The notes under the pieces: generated by a model
Told to the model about the DNA's origin: nothing
What the model saw: the letters and a program-made list of their open reading frames with translations, nothing else
Databases searched by the model: none
Made by a program: the position numbers and the translations under genes
Assembly: GCF_905220565.1 (NCBI RefSeq)
Contig: NC_059404.1
Location: forward strand, 9,700,472-9,764,471
Source: Melitaea cinxia
Taxonomy: Eukaryota; Arthropoda; Insecta; Lepidoptera; Nymphalidae
Direction of reading: 5' to 3'
DNA length: 64,000 nt
In this document: positions 22,481 through 32,900 of the stretch, in pieces
How the letters are laid out: each line of letters starts with the position of its first letter
Position numbering within the stretch: position 1 is the first letter of the stretch

Positions 22481-23234
22481 AATAGGTAAAAAAACTTTTT
22501 AAGTTAAACGGTTTTATGTTAAACATACATTGCAATGTTTTAAGATAAATGTACTAAAAACCAAAAAATAATAAAATAGATACAGTCGTGGGAATTATAA
22601 ACATATGCATAGACTAGACTAAAATAAAACCGTGGGGCACGTCAATTGTCTACAAATTATCGACTTAATGTGCGATAGAAGAATTGTTTAATTCGTCGTT
22701 AAAATAGGCAGTTGGCCCGCAGACGGTGAGGAAATTACTTACTATTTTCTTGCTCATGGAAATTCCAATAGTTATACACTCCATGTAAATAAAAGAGATG
22801 TTTCAACTAGTTTATCGTTGGACATTCACACTGCTGGCTGGCGAAGAATCGTTTCACTGCTCGTAGTTTGTCTTTAATCGACAAAACATATGATAAAAGT
22901 ACTACTCGCTCACCACTATGAAACCCTAAAACTCGCTTATAATCGAGCTTGCTAGTTTGTTTCCACATTCTAGCCCTACTTATCACGCGTCCATCGTTGT
23001 CGGTTGAACAACTGCCTAATTATAGTGTAACATTACAAAACAAACATTTTAATCAACGATTGTAGACAATTGACGTGCCCCACGGTTTTATTTTAGTCTA
23101 GTCTATGCATATGTTTATAATTCTCACGACTGTATCTATTTTATTATTTTTTGGTTTTTAGTACATTTATCTTAAAACATTGCAATGTATGTTTAACATA
23201 AAACCGTTTAACTTAAAAAGTTTTTTTACCTATT
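22481..23234. repeat. Long inverted-repeat unit, 3' end of the full Helentron
   Basis: Arms of about 175 bp (22481-22655 and 23060-23234), nearly perfect, with a 404-bp central segment. The unit starts 15 bp after the helicase stop codon. The outer ends read 'aataggtaaaaaaac' and 'gtttttttacctatt'. It contains TAAAACCGTTT, complementary to the left-end unit at 14279. Differs from the unit at 15153-15902 by only scattered substitutions and small indels. Confidence 0.85.
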
Positions 23235-23639
23235 TTTTTATTAAAACTTAAGGGAGTAGAAATTCATTACGTTTCACATTTTCATTCAACGGAAATACAC
23301 AACACGTTCCGTAGGTAAATTGTCTAAGCTACGAGGGCTTTTAAAAGTTTTAATGGAGTCAATTTTGCTCTGTATTCTTAACCTGTATGCCAATATGCTG
23401 TATGTGACGGTAGATTACTGAAAATCTTACAAAATAAATATTCGGTATTGCTTTTTATTTGTCTATTATTTTTCAATTATGTAAACCTATATATTTTTGA
23501 CGAATACTTTATGGTAGCTTTGGCTAAAATAACCATAATAACCTCATAAATATGATTATTCAGTGATAAAGTTTCTGACTAAATCTGGTAGAATACCTAT
23601 CCAGATGTGTTAAATTTGTAAAGCAAAATAATACTGTTT

Positions 23640-23762
23640 TCAAGCAGTATTGTGTTCCTGTTGGTGAGTAAGGTGACCAGAGCTCCTGGGGGGATTGGGG
23701 ATTGGGTCGGCAACGCGCTTGCGATGCTTCTGGTGTTGCAGGCGTCTATAAGCTACGGTAAT
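23640..23762 (+). mobile_element. Left part of an interrupted lepidopteran tail repeat
   Basis: The block 'gcttgcgatgcttctggtgt' followed by 'tgcaggcgtctataagcta' is the reverse complement of the repeat at 38462-38565, up to the GTAAT at 23758-23762. The remainder (cgcttaccatcaggtgagccg) resumes at 26592, so a LINE has been inserted inside this element. Confidence 0.8.
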
Positions 23763-26216
23763 ACGGCTTTGATTCTGGGTGACTTTAACCTGGGTTTCAT
23801 TAATTGGACTAGTAGTGACGTTAATAATCCTGCGCAAACCTCACCCACGAACTATAGTGGTAACCTGGGCTTCTTACTAGTCGACTTTCTCTCGCTGAAT
23901 AATCTAGTTAATTACAACAGCATAAAAAATCACAATGGACGCGTCTTGGACTTGGTACTTGCAAACTTTGAAGATATTAAAGTATCGAATTCTCTTGACC
24001 TGCTTAGTAAGTTGGATCCGCACCATCCAGTATTAGACATCGTAATCACGAAGAATCAGAATAAGGTCTTAACTAGTAAACCATTCGCCACGCATTGCTT
24101 TAAAAAAGCGAATTATAGCGCTGTAAATTCGGCACTGAGAAATGTTGATTGGGACTATGAACTCAAAAACTGCCCTAATGTTAATATCATGGTCCAGAGA
24201 TTCTATTGTATTCTTAATACGACTATCGACTGCACTATCCCTAAATTTAAATATAAAAACTGGAGGCACCCCGTTTGGTTCACGTCAAATTTACAAAAAC
24301 TAATCTCTGAAAAAGAAAAAATTAGACGAAGAGTCAGGATTTACAGTAATCCCAGAGATAAACTTGAACTTTCCCTTGCTAAAAACAGGGTCGAATCATT
24401 AATGAAAAACTGCTACTCTGACTATATTAAGGGAACTGAACAGGCTATTTCACGCGAACCCAGAAAGTTTTGGTCCTACATAAAACAGCGTAAGGATATA
24501 TCTACACAAATCCCATCCGAAATGTCCCTTGACAATAAAACAACTAGTTCGGGTAGCGAAATAAGCAATCTTTTTGCAGAACATTTCTCTTCCCTATTCT
24601 CTGATGCTGAAACCAGCAATCAGATAAACAATGATAACAACTTTACAGAATTTTTCACTCAGAAATCACTCTCTAGGATCTATATAACGGAACGAGATAT
24701 TGATAAAATGCTCAAGTCACTGGATCCAAGCAAAGGTGCAGGACCGGATGGTATACCCCCAATTTTCATCAAAAAATGTCATAAATATCTAACCCTACCT
24801 CTTAAAATAATCTTAGATAAATCTTTAGAATCTTCAACTTTTCCTGATGCATGGAAGGCTGCAAATATCTTGCCTATCTTCAAGAAAGGAGCAAAGCACA
24901 ACGTTCGAAATTACCGACCTATTTCCATACTTAACGTATTCTCGAAAGTCTTTGAAAAGCTTCTATGTCCCATTTTGTCTCATTATTCGAACAATATGTT
25001 GTCAGTTCGCCAGCACGGTTTCTGCCGCAATCGGTCCACAGTCTCAAACCTTATAGCCTACGTATCGGATCTGTGTAAAAACGTCGATAACAGGCAGCAA
25101 GTCGACTCTATCTACACCGATTTTAGTAGTGCCTTCGATAAAGTAGACCACTCCATTTTAATCTTAAAGCTAGGGGCATACGGGATCCACGATCCATTGC
25201 TCTCGTGGTTTAGATCATATCTTGTAAATAGAACTCTTAGCGTAACTGTAAAAGGCTACACTTCCGATCCCTTCATCGCTACTTCAGGAGTACCTCAAGG
25301 CTCACACTTGGGGCCAATCTTATTCTTGCTCTTCATCAATGACATTACCCAAAGCATAAAGTATAGTGAGTGCTCCATTTTCGCTGACGACCTGAAAATC
25401 TACCGGGTTATAAAGAACGCTGAAGATAGTTTCTTACTCCAGAAGGACCTAAACTCTATCCAAGACTGGTGTACCAAAAACAAAATGATATTAAATGCCT
25501 CAAAATGTGCTCATATAAAATTCACCCGCAAGAAGAACATAGTACACTCAAAGTACTTCATACAAAAACAGCAGCTCGAAGAGGTCTCTGTCATTAGAGA
25601 TCTTGGCATTATCCTCGATAGTCGGCTCACATTTAAAGATCACATTGATTATATTGCCAGCAAGGCCTGGAAATTGCTGGGTTTTATCAGGCGTAACACC
25701 GCCGATTATAAAAGAACCGACTGCATCGCCAGGATCTACAATGCACTAGTACGTAGCATTCTAGAATACGCTGTCTCGGCATGGAACCCGCACTACAGAG
25801 CGCATGTCAACAGGCTAGAGCGGGTGCAGCGCTCTTTTACGAGGTACCTGGCCTTCAAAGACAATACAAGTCCCTACAGAGCCAACTACGCCGCTCGCCT
25901 AAAACATTTTAAATTACATCCCCTGGAAAAGCGAAGACAAATAACTGATCTCGTAACCCTGTTTAAAATTGTTCGAAATAACTTGGATTGCCCCGACTTG
26001 CTCTACCAGATATGCATCAGTGTTCCACGCCGTACACCTAGAAATTCTCAACAAAAACCCTTTATTTCAAATTTCTCTAAAACTAATCTAGGACAATTCT
26101 CCCCAATCAATAGAATGATTAATGCTTACAATAACTTAACTAAACCTGACATTGACATTGACATTTTTCATGACACTTTATTTAGTTTTAAGAAAAAATT
26201 ATATTTGCATGTATAG
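23652..26216 (+). CDS. Jockey-like LINE ORF2, 5'-truncated and fused to host-repeat sequence
   Basis: 854-residue open frame with a GTG start that lies in the host repeat; the first ~37 residues are not LINE-derived. True LINE sequence begins about residue 37 with the C-terminal half of the apurinic-type endonuclease (ALILGDFNLGF, then GRVLDLVLANF). The reverse transcriptase follows with YRPISILNVFSKVFE, YTDFSSAFDKVDH, SGVPQGSHLGPILF and the catalytic FADD (FADDLKIY), then a C-terminal thumb-like region (SILEYAVSAWNPH) and a short tail. No internal stop over about 817 LINE-derived codons, so the insertion is fairly recent. It lacks the endonuclease start and ORF1, so it should not be autonomous. 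The Jockey call rests on motif style. Confidence 0.85.
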   Translation: MFLLVSKVTRAPGGIGDWVGNALAMLLVLQASISYGNTALILGDFNLGFINWTSSDVNNPAQTSPTNYSGNLGFLLVDFLSLNNLVNYNSIKNHNGRVLDLVLANFEDIKVSNSLDLLSKLDPHHPVLDIVITKNQNKVLTSKPFATHCFKKANYSAVNSALRNVDWDYELKNCPNVNIMVQRFYCILNTTIDCTIPKFKYKNWRHPVWFTSNLQKLISEKEKIRRRVRIYSNPRDKLELSLAKNRVESLMKNCYSDYIKGTEQAISREPRKFWSYIKQRKDISTQIPSEMSLDNKTTSSGSEISNLFAEHFSSLFSDAETSNQINNDNNFTEFFTQKSLSRIYITERDIDKMLKSLDPSKGAGPDGIPPIFIKKCHKYLTLPLKIILDKSLESSTFPDAWKAANILPIFKKGAKHNVRNYRPISILNVFSKVFEKLLCPILSHYSNNMLSVRQHGFCRNRSTVSNLIAYVSDLCKNVDNRQQVDSIYTDFSSAFDKVDHSILILKLGAYGIHDPLLSWFRSYLVNRTLSVTVKGYTSDPFIATSGVPQGSHLGPILFLLFINDITQSIKYSECSIFADDLKIYRVIKNAEDSFLLQKDLNSIQDWCTKNKMILNASKCAHIKFTRKKNIVHSKYFIQKQQLEEVSVIRDLGIILDSRLTFKDHIDYIASKAWKLLGFIRRNTADYKRTDCIARIYNALVRSILEYAVSAWNPHYRAHVNRLERVQRSFTRYLAFKDNTSPYRANYAARLKHFKLHPLEKRRQITDLVTLFKIVRNNLDCPDLLYQICISVPRRTPRNSQQKPFISNFSKTNLGQFSPINRMINAYNNLTKPDIDIDIFHDTLFSFKKKLYLHV

Positions 26217-26586
26217 TTATGACTTGTGTTCCAAATTAAATTATTTCTATCATTGTTCAATACATATCTCTTTAAATGATAATCTATGAAAGTAATAAAA
26301 TTATAATTTCATCTTCAATTCTGTATACAATTTTTGATTAACTTTTTGCTATTTATTATATTTTTTTTATTGTGTAATTTATCTAAACAATGCAATTTTA
26401 CTGTTTTATTTTAGTTTTAACTTTCAAATTGAATTTTGTTTTTACCGGACAAATTGTATCTAATGTTGTGTACACCTGTAATGGTAACTGTAATCGGACT
26501 AGATAAAAATGTAATAATAGTTGTAATGACTATACAGTATATCGCTGGTGTATCTTATGAAATAAATAAATAAATAAATAAAATAA
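23763..26586 (+). mobile_element. 5'-truncated Jockey-like LINE insertion
   Basis: Bounded by the 5-bp target duplication GTAAT (23758-23762 and 26587-26591). The 3' end is an (AAAT)n tail at about 26560-26586, after a ~345-bp 3' UTR. Confidence 0.8.
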
Positions 26587-26656
26587 GTAATCGCTTACCA
26601 TCAGGTGAGCCGTACGCTTGTTTGCCGACCTAGTGACATAAAAAAAAAAAAAATTG
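26587..26656 (+). mobile_element. Right part of the interrupted tail repeat
   Basis: Continues 'cgcttaccatcaggtgagcc' and ends in a poly-A run at 26640-26653. Reverse complement of the start of the copy at 38462. Confidence 0.8.
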
Positions 26657-27555
26657 TTAAAAAGGAACAAATCTTGTAATATTTATTTTGTATCATCTTT
26701 ACTCACAGCTCCGTTATTTAATGTATTTATTTTTAAGATACATACATTTTTATGTAAATATATCAAGATCTTTTAAAAACAGACTGACATATAAAGCTAT
26801 ACCTTCATTTTAGTACAATAGAGTCGTAGTTAGGATACGGCAATCGTTCACAGTCAGTTAAAATTATAAAATAAGCTTTTAAGTTCGTTGCAAAAAAAGT
26901 CATTTTTTAGTAACTATTTAAACAAATCGAATGTACTTCTATTAAGATAACTATATAATACATAACAAATTGAAGGCATAAAAAGGCAAATTGAAAATTC
27001 TTTTTATATTCGCATAATGTGAAACAAATTCGTAGCACGATAATTCTGCAGCTTCCGAGAGCCAGCTGTTTCCAATACACCTTCAAATTGCTCCATTAAA
27101 ACTTTCAAAACTGCCTTTAATGCAAATTGTTAATGCCTTGGTGACTATCCAATACTGAACAATAACAAGAATGCAGTCACGAACCGTACATTGAATATAA
27201 TTTTATTACACGAGAGAAATGTAAATGTATTTCGTATTTTTGATATAATATTATTGAATATTATTTATTGTTTGTTGTTGATTATGAAAACAGTGTTTAC
27301 AGGGACTAAACTATTATCATTAATTTTAGAGATTTCGTTTGTTTACTTTAAGTAAAACTGAGTATCTTTGTTACAATACTAGGCGTTTCTTGTGGTTACA
27401 CTCGTGTTGTGACTAGTTTCGATATGTTCATTTGTGACACAGCTTTCAAATGATGATATAATTATTTAAATTGGTAGTCTTTAAATTTGTCCATGGGTGC
27501 AGAAAAAATGTCTCATAGTTTTTTTTTTATACTATTAGAGAAAATGTTACTCATT
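26657..27555. other. Intergenic, repeat family C copy at 27040-27175
   Basis: The only recognisable item is a second copy of repeat family C, very similar to 9640-9780. The rest is AT-rich. Confidence 0.5.
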
Positions 27556-27915
27556 TAATCTAGCCTTTCGCAGTCCAGTGCATAGGCCTCCCCAAGTTCG
27601 CACCAAGCATCTCGGTTTTCTGCGATCCTCATACAGCCACCACCGGTAATCTTACGTAGATCGTCGATCCAGCGAGCCGGAGCGTGTCCCATACGGCGTT
27701 TGCCAACCCAATACGCGGTCTCCACTCCAGGACATGTCTGCTCCAGCAGCCATCGGTTCTGCGACAAAGGTGACCTGCCAACTACCACTTCAACCTTTTA
27801 ATTTTGTGGTTATGTCGTATATTTTACGTTCCTTCTGGTAAATGTTCTCTCTCTGAACCTATATATGAGAAAGACCCCAAACATAGTTCTATAGCACGTT
27901 GATGACTTTAAACTT
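27556..27915 (-). pseudogene. RTE-like LINE C-terminal fragment
   Basis: On the minus strand it encodes ARWIDDLRKITGGG-like and MRIAENRDAWCELGEAYA-like strings, homologous to the C-terminus of the RTE element at 55042-56883, and it ends in the same CAGTGxACTGCGAaagGCT-type tail. Diverged and frameshifted, with no catalytic reverse transcriptase part. Confidence 0.75.
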
Positions 27916-29684
27916 ATGGACAAGAAAGAAAGAAAGAGAAAATATTAAAATACTACAAAATTAAATACAACTAAACATTTCAACTTCTTATCTATTTATC
28001 ATATTCTTAAGATGAATATATAATATGAATCGTCTAACCTATCGATAAAGTCGAAACTTGCGATAAAGTCGAAATCTACTGAATGGATATTCTTGTGACG
28101 TTACCAATGAACATATTTTATAGTACAATATTTTGGCGTTTAATTAGCTAATGATTTTATTACTTGGTAAAATTGCTTCAAATTTTATGATAATTATAAG
28201 TGAAGTAGGAGTAAATCGACCCGCTTGGGATCAGTGTGTGTTTGCTTATGGTGGGTGATATAGAATAATTTTTTGCTTTATACAATTTTTTATTTTCACA
28301 TTAATTTTACAACACAAATAAAATAACAATACAAATATTGAAAGGAAATGACGTTTTACAAATTTCATTTAATAATATTAAATATATGTTATTACACATT
28401 TTCGCTTAATCTGAGGTACCTCAAAAATAATCAACAATTTCCATGTTTATTTTTGCTCTGTAACTTTACGATTTTTCCTTTTGAATCCCTGATGCAATCA
28501 CGCTTGAAACGGAATTGCTAATGTAAGTGATCGTGGCGTGGCTGCTACTCAATGCAGTTTAAATACTAACTAGATTGCTGCTGCATCGGTGGCGAACGTA
28601 AGCCTTTGCAGCTCTAACACAAATATTTTGGTGACTTCCGAAAAAAACATATTTTTGTTTGTGTTTGTTCGAGATTAAACTTTGTTGAAGAGTGAATAAC
28701 AGAACCACTTTTTCACTATTGACCTATTAATATTTTATGTTTTAATCCGATTATAGAAGCTTCAGAAAAATTTAGTAAACAATTCCGTTAGCATTATTAT
28801 GATTCTCAAAACGTCTACTTAGGTATGTCAAAATTCAAAGTTGACAAGTTAATGCATTTATATATCGCAATTAGGCTTTTGTTTCGAATTAAATATCTTA
28901 GAATCACAGATTTCATTTTGACTTATGTAAATATGAAGCAGTTGATTCTCATCCGGATACCATATAGTTTTAAATTATTTAATTTGGGACGTAGTGTTTT
29001 TGTGAATTGATGATGATTTTCACAAGTACTCACTTACGAAAATTAAAAAAAAAATAAGTTACTACTCATTAACTGTTAAAAAACATATCTATCACAAACA
29101 AACGGACAGACGAAGAAAACCAGAATATTTTAACAGGTCTTGTAACAAGGTCACGTGCATCATAAATTTATTAGCTTTTTTAATTTAGTGTTATTGTCTA
29201 CCTATTTGAAATTTTAATCTACTAACTATTCTATACAGCGTTTTACTGATGTTTCTAATCCTTTTACATCTAAGACTTGCCTGACGCCGTTTCATTTGGT
29301 GATTTCTAGAGAGGTCCATTTCCAATGCAACTCTAAATTGCTCTATTAAAAGTTCCTTAACTGGTTTCGCCCCAAACTGCTGGTATTTCTCGACTTTCGA
29401 ATGTTGAACAATGATAGAAACAATTTTAAACAAGCAATAAGTTGATTAATTAACAGCGTTAAATTAATAGTTCGTATTAATTATGAATATTAGATAATTA
29501 TGAATTCAATTTTCATTTCTTAAATATATTAAAATTTACCGTCGAAATAAATTTAAAAATTAAATAGAATGAGAACTAGAATCTTAGCTCTAAATCCATT
29601 TTACGTGACATTGGCGAACATTATGAGTATCTATTCTATTTCGGTAATAGCAATAAATTCCAGTTATTTAAATATGTAAATTAG
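27916..29684. other. Intergenic, repeat family C copy at 29265-29430
   Basis: A (AAAG)n-like run lies at 27925-27942. A diverged family C copy at 29265-29430 keeps a short minus-strand open frame (29191-29433), but the other copies carry stops in that frame. No gene supported. Confidence 0.45.
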
Positions 29685-29881
29685 TGTTATATACATGTTA
29701 GTCGATGGTTAAATATTGTCTACAGTTTATAGTTTGTGGTATGACATTAATCTAGAGACTTCGGTACAACTACAGAGTGAGCACTGACTGTAGGATTAAG
29801 CTTGTACCTAATGTAAGTTTAATTAAAACTAATAAATCTCTTGAAGACACTAAGGATGTTTAATTTAATAAACACATAACA
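29685..29881 (+). repeat. 5' LTR of the Ty3/gypsy element
   Basis: 197 bp, starting TGTTAT and ending ATAACA, identical by eye to 34507-34703. Preceded by target duplication ATTAG (29680-29684). Contains an AATAAA-like polyadenylation signal near its end (29866-29872). Immediately followed by TGGCGCTGCG, a plausible tRNA primer-binding site. Confidence 0.9.
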
Positions 29882-29972
29882 TGGCGCTGCGAAATTAAAA
29901 ACAAAAACAGGTTCGTGAAATAAAATAATTGTATACTATATTGAATTCTACGACGTACATGATAAGAACAAA

Positions 29973-32900
29973 ATGGTGGAGTCTGCACAAAAAGAAATAA
30001 TAAAATCTAGTGGAATAATGGGATTAAAACCCCCTACGGGCTTAAAAAACCTGTCGATGGAAGAATACAAAAAATTTATCCAGAGATTTGAAATATACAG
30101 ATTAGCGTCAGGTGCTAATAGTGAATCCAGTGAGGTCCAGACGGCATTATTATTACACTGCATGGGTGAGGAAGCTCAAGACATTCATGCTACTTTCGAC
30201 TTTGCTAAAGGTGAGGCCTACAATTATGAAAAAGTAATAACTAAATTCAACGAGTATTTTATCCCGAGAAAAAATGAAAGCGTTAATTCACATTTGTTTT
30301 TCACAAGAAACCAGAAAGAAGGTGAAACTTTTGATAGTTTTTACACTGACATAAAAAAGTTAAGCACAGAATGTGAATTTGGAAATCTTTTGGATAGAAT
30401 GTTAAAAGACAGAATAGTAACAGGAATTTTAGATAAAAGATTAAAAGATAGACTACTAAGAGAAAGTGACCTGACATTGAGTAAAGCGATCCAGATATGT
30501 AAAGCAGCAGAACTAGCAGAGGAACAAATTAAGAAAATTTCAAACGAACCAGGGACGAGTGCAGTACAGAGTATAAGAAAGAAGAATGAAAAAGGAACAG
30601 TGTCGGAAAGGGAAACAAGAAACCCAACAGATAAGAGAAGACATACCAGAACAGACCGAGATTCAAGACACAGACTAGAACAGAGAAATACAGAAAATAG
30701 ATATTCAGAGAAGAATAAGAAACAAGAAGGACAGCGAGCTGAGAAGAAGTTTGACTGTTCGAGATGCGGATTTCATCACAGTGAAAGAAGATGCCCAGCA
30801 TATGGAAAGAAGTGTATGAAATGCGGGAAGATGAACCACTTTGCGAGAAAATGCAGAGCCCGAGGTGCTGTAAAAGCTATTCAAGAAAGCGAGTCCAGCG
30901 ATAATGAGTCGTGTCATATGTATATAATTAATATTAGTAATGTTAATTTAGAAAGAAACTGGTATGAGTATGTATATTTCACCGAATTGAATAGAAATTT
31001 AAAATTTAAATTAGATTCAGGTGCTCAATGCAATGTAATATCCGCAAATGATTGTTACAGGTTAGGTATAAGTAAATTTGAAAAATCTAATTGTAAACTG
31101 ACTAGTTATAGTAATAAGAAAATAGAAACTTTGGGAAAGATTAAATTATCAGTAAAAATAAATGATCAGATTCAGAAAATAGAATTCCAGGTTTGTAAAG
31201 GTAATTATATACCTATTTTAGGTTTGCCTACTTTAATAAAATTTAAATTAATTCAGAGAACAAATAATGAGAATATTAGCAGTGTTCAGACAGAAAAGTT
31301 AGAACTATTAGAGAAATATAAAGATGTTTTCAAGGGGATAGGTGAAATAAAAGATTATGAATATGATATTCAGTTAAAAGAAGGTTGGCAAGGAAAAATT
31401 GAAAGAAATAGGCATATACCATTTAAATTGAAAGATAAATTAAAGGAAGAATTAAGTAAATTAGAAAAAATAGGAATAATAAGTAAGGCAGAAGGTCCTA
31501 CAGATTTTGTAAGTTCATTAGTTATGACAACTAAACCAGGTGGGACAATGAGAATTTGTTTAGATCCACAATATTTAAATACTCAGATTAAAAGAGAACA
31601 AATGATGATACCTAATGTTGATGAAATAATAGCCAAGTTAAAGGGAAGTAATTATTTTAGTACTTTAGATGCGAATAAAGGATTTTGGATGATAAAATTA
31701 ACAAATAATAGTAAAACTTTAACAACATTTAATACCCCATTTGGAAGATTTTATTTTAATAGATTACCTTTTAGTTTAGCTTCAAGTCCAGAAGTTTTTC
31801 ACAGAATATTTAGTGAAATATTTAAAGATATTGACGGAGTAGAGTTATATATTGATGATATTTTAATTCACGCGAAAACAGAAGCAGAACATGACAGAAT
31901 ATTAGAACAGGTACTTAAGAAAGCACAGGAATATAATATAAAATTTAATAGGAAGAAGTGTAATTTTAAAAAGAAAGAAGTTAAATACCTAGGACATGTC
32001 TTAACAACAGAAGGAATTAAGATAGATCAGAACAGAATAAAAGCTATAGTAGAGATGAAAGAACCGAAAACTCAGAAAGAAATATTAAGATTTTTAGGAA
32101 TGATTAATTATGTGGCAAGATTTATTCCCAATGTGTCTGAGATAACAGCACCATTGAGGCAATTGATTAAGAAAGATGTACCTTTTTTGTGGTCAAAAGA
32201 ACAAGATAAAGCTTATAAGACTTTGAAAAAACTATTAATTGAGCCACCAGTTTTGAGTTATTTTGATATGAATAAACAGATAGTACTAAGTGTAGATGCT
32301 TCTAAAGCAGGATTAGGTGCAGTTATTTTACAAGAAGGAAAGCCTATAGCTTATGGTTCGAGGGCAATGACAGAAACAGAAATACAATACAGTCAGATTG
32401 AGAAAGAATGTTTAGCAATTTTATATGGAATAACCAAGTTTCATCAGTATTTGTATGGAAATCAATTTAAAGTAGAGACAGATCATAGGCCACTAGTATC
32501 AATTTTTTCTAAACCATTAAATAGATGTCCAGCTAGATTGCAAAAGATGAGAATGGCTTTACAACCATATTCATTTGAGTTAAATTATAAACCAGGTAAA
32601 GAACTTTTGGTAGCAGATCATTTGAGTAGATCACATTTATTAGAAACAGAAGAAAATTCAGATTTAAAAGTAGAAACACATGTAGCCATGATTATGGAAA
32701 GTTATAGAATATCAGATAAAAAACTTGAAGAATTAATATTAGAAACAGCAAAAGATGAGGAATTAATGGCAGTAAATAAATATATAATGGAAGGATGGCC
32801 AGAAAATAAGTCACTTATAGATAGTAAAGCTAAAATTTTTTATAGTTACCGAGATGAGTTGAGTAATATTAGAGGATTAATTGTAAAAGGTAGGAATATA

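Larger units (their letters stand above)
15903..23234 (+). mobile_element. Near-full-length Helentron (Rep/helicase rolling-circle transposon)
   Basis: Contains a leader with four 118-bp repeats (16052-16522), a 5' region with an 83-bp duplication, coding DNA from 16863 to 22465 and the 3' inverted-repeat unit (22481-23234). The encoded domains (STPR array, DUF6570-like, C76-like protease, HUH/Y2 Rep, PIF1 helicase) identify a Helitron-superfamily element. The terminal layout fits the Helentron/Helitron2 branch rather than a TC...CTAG Helitron. Its left end runs directly on from the right end of the deleted copy and lacks the 31-bp left-end unit. Three stop codons and one frameshift mean it cannot make the full protein now. 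Confidence 0.85.

Noticed and set aside
29191..29433. 80-residue minus-strand frame
   Set aside because: It lies in repeat family C. The other copies carry stops in this frame, so it is kept only as a repeat observation.
29882..29900. Assignment of the primer-binding site to a named tRNA
   Set aside because: The TGG start fits a tRNA 3' end, but the matching tRNA cannot be decided without the tRNA set of this genome.
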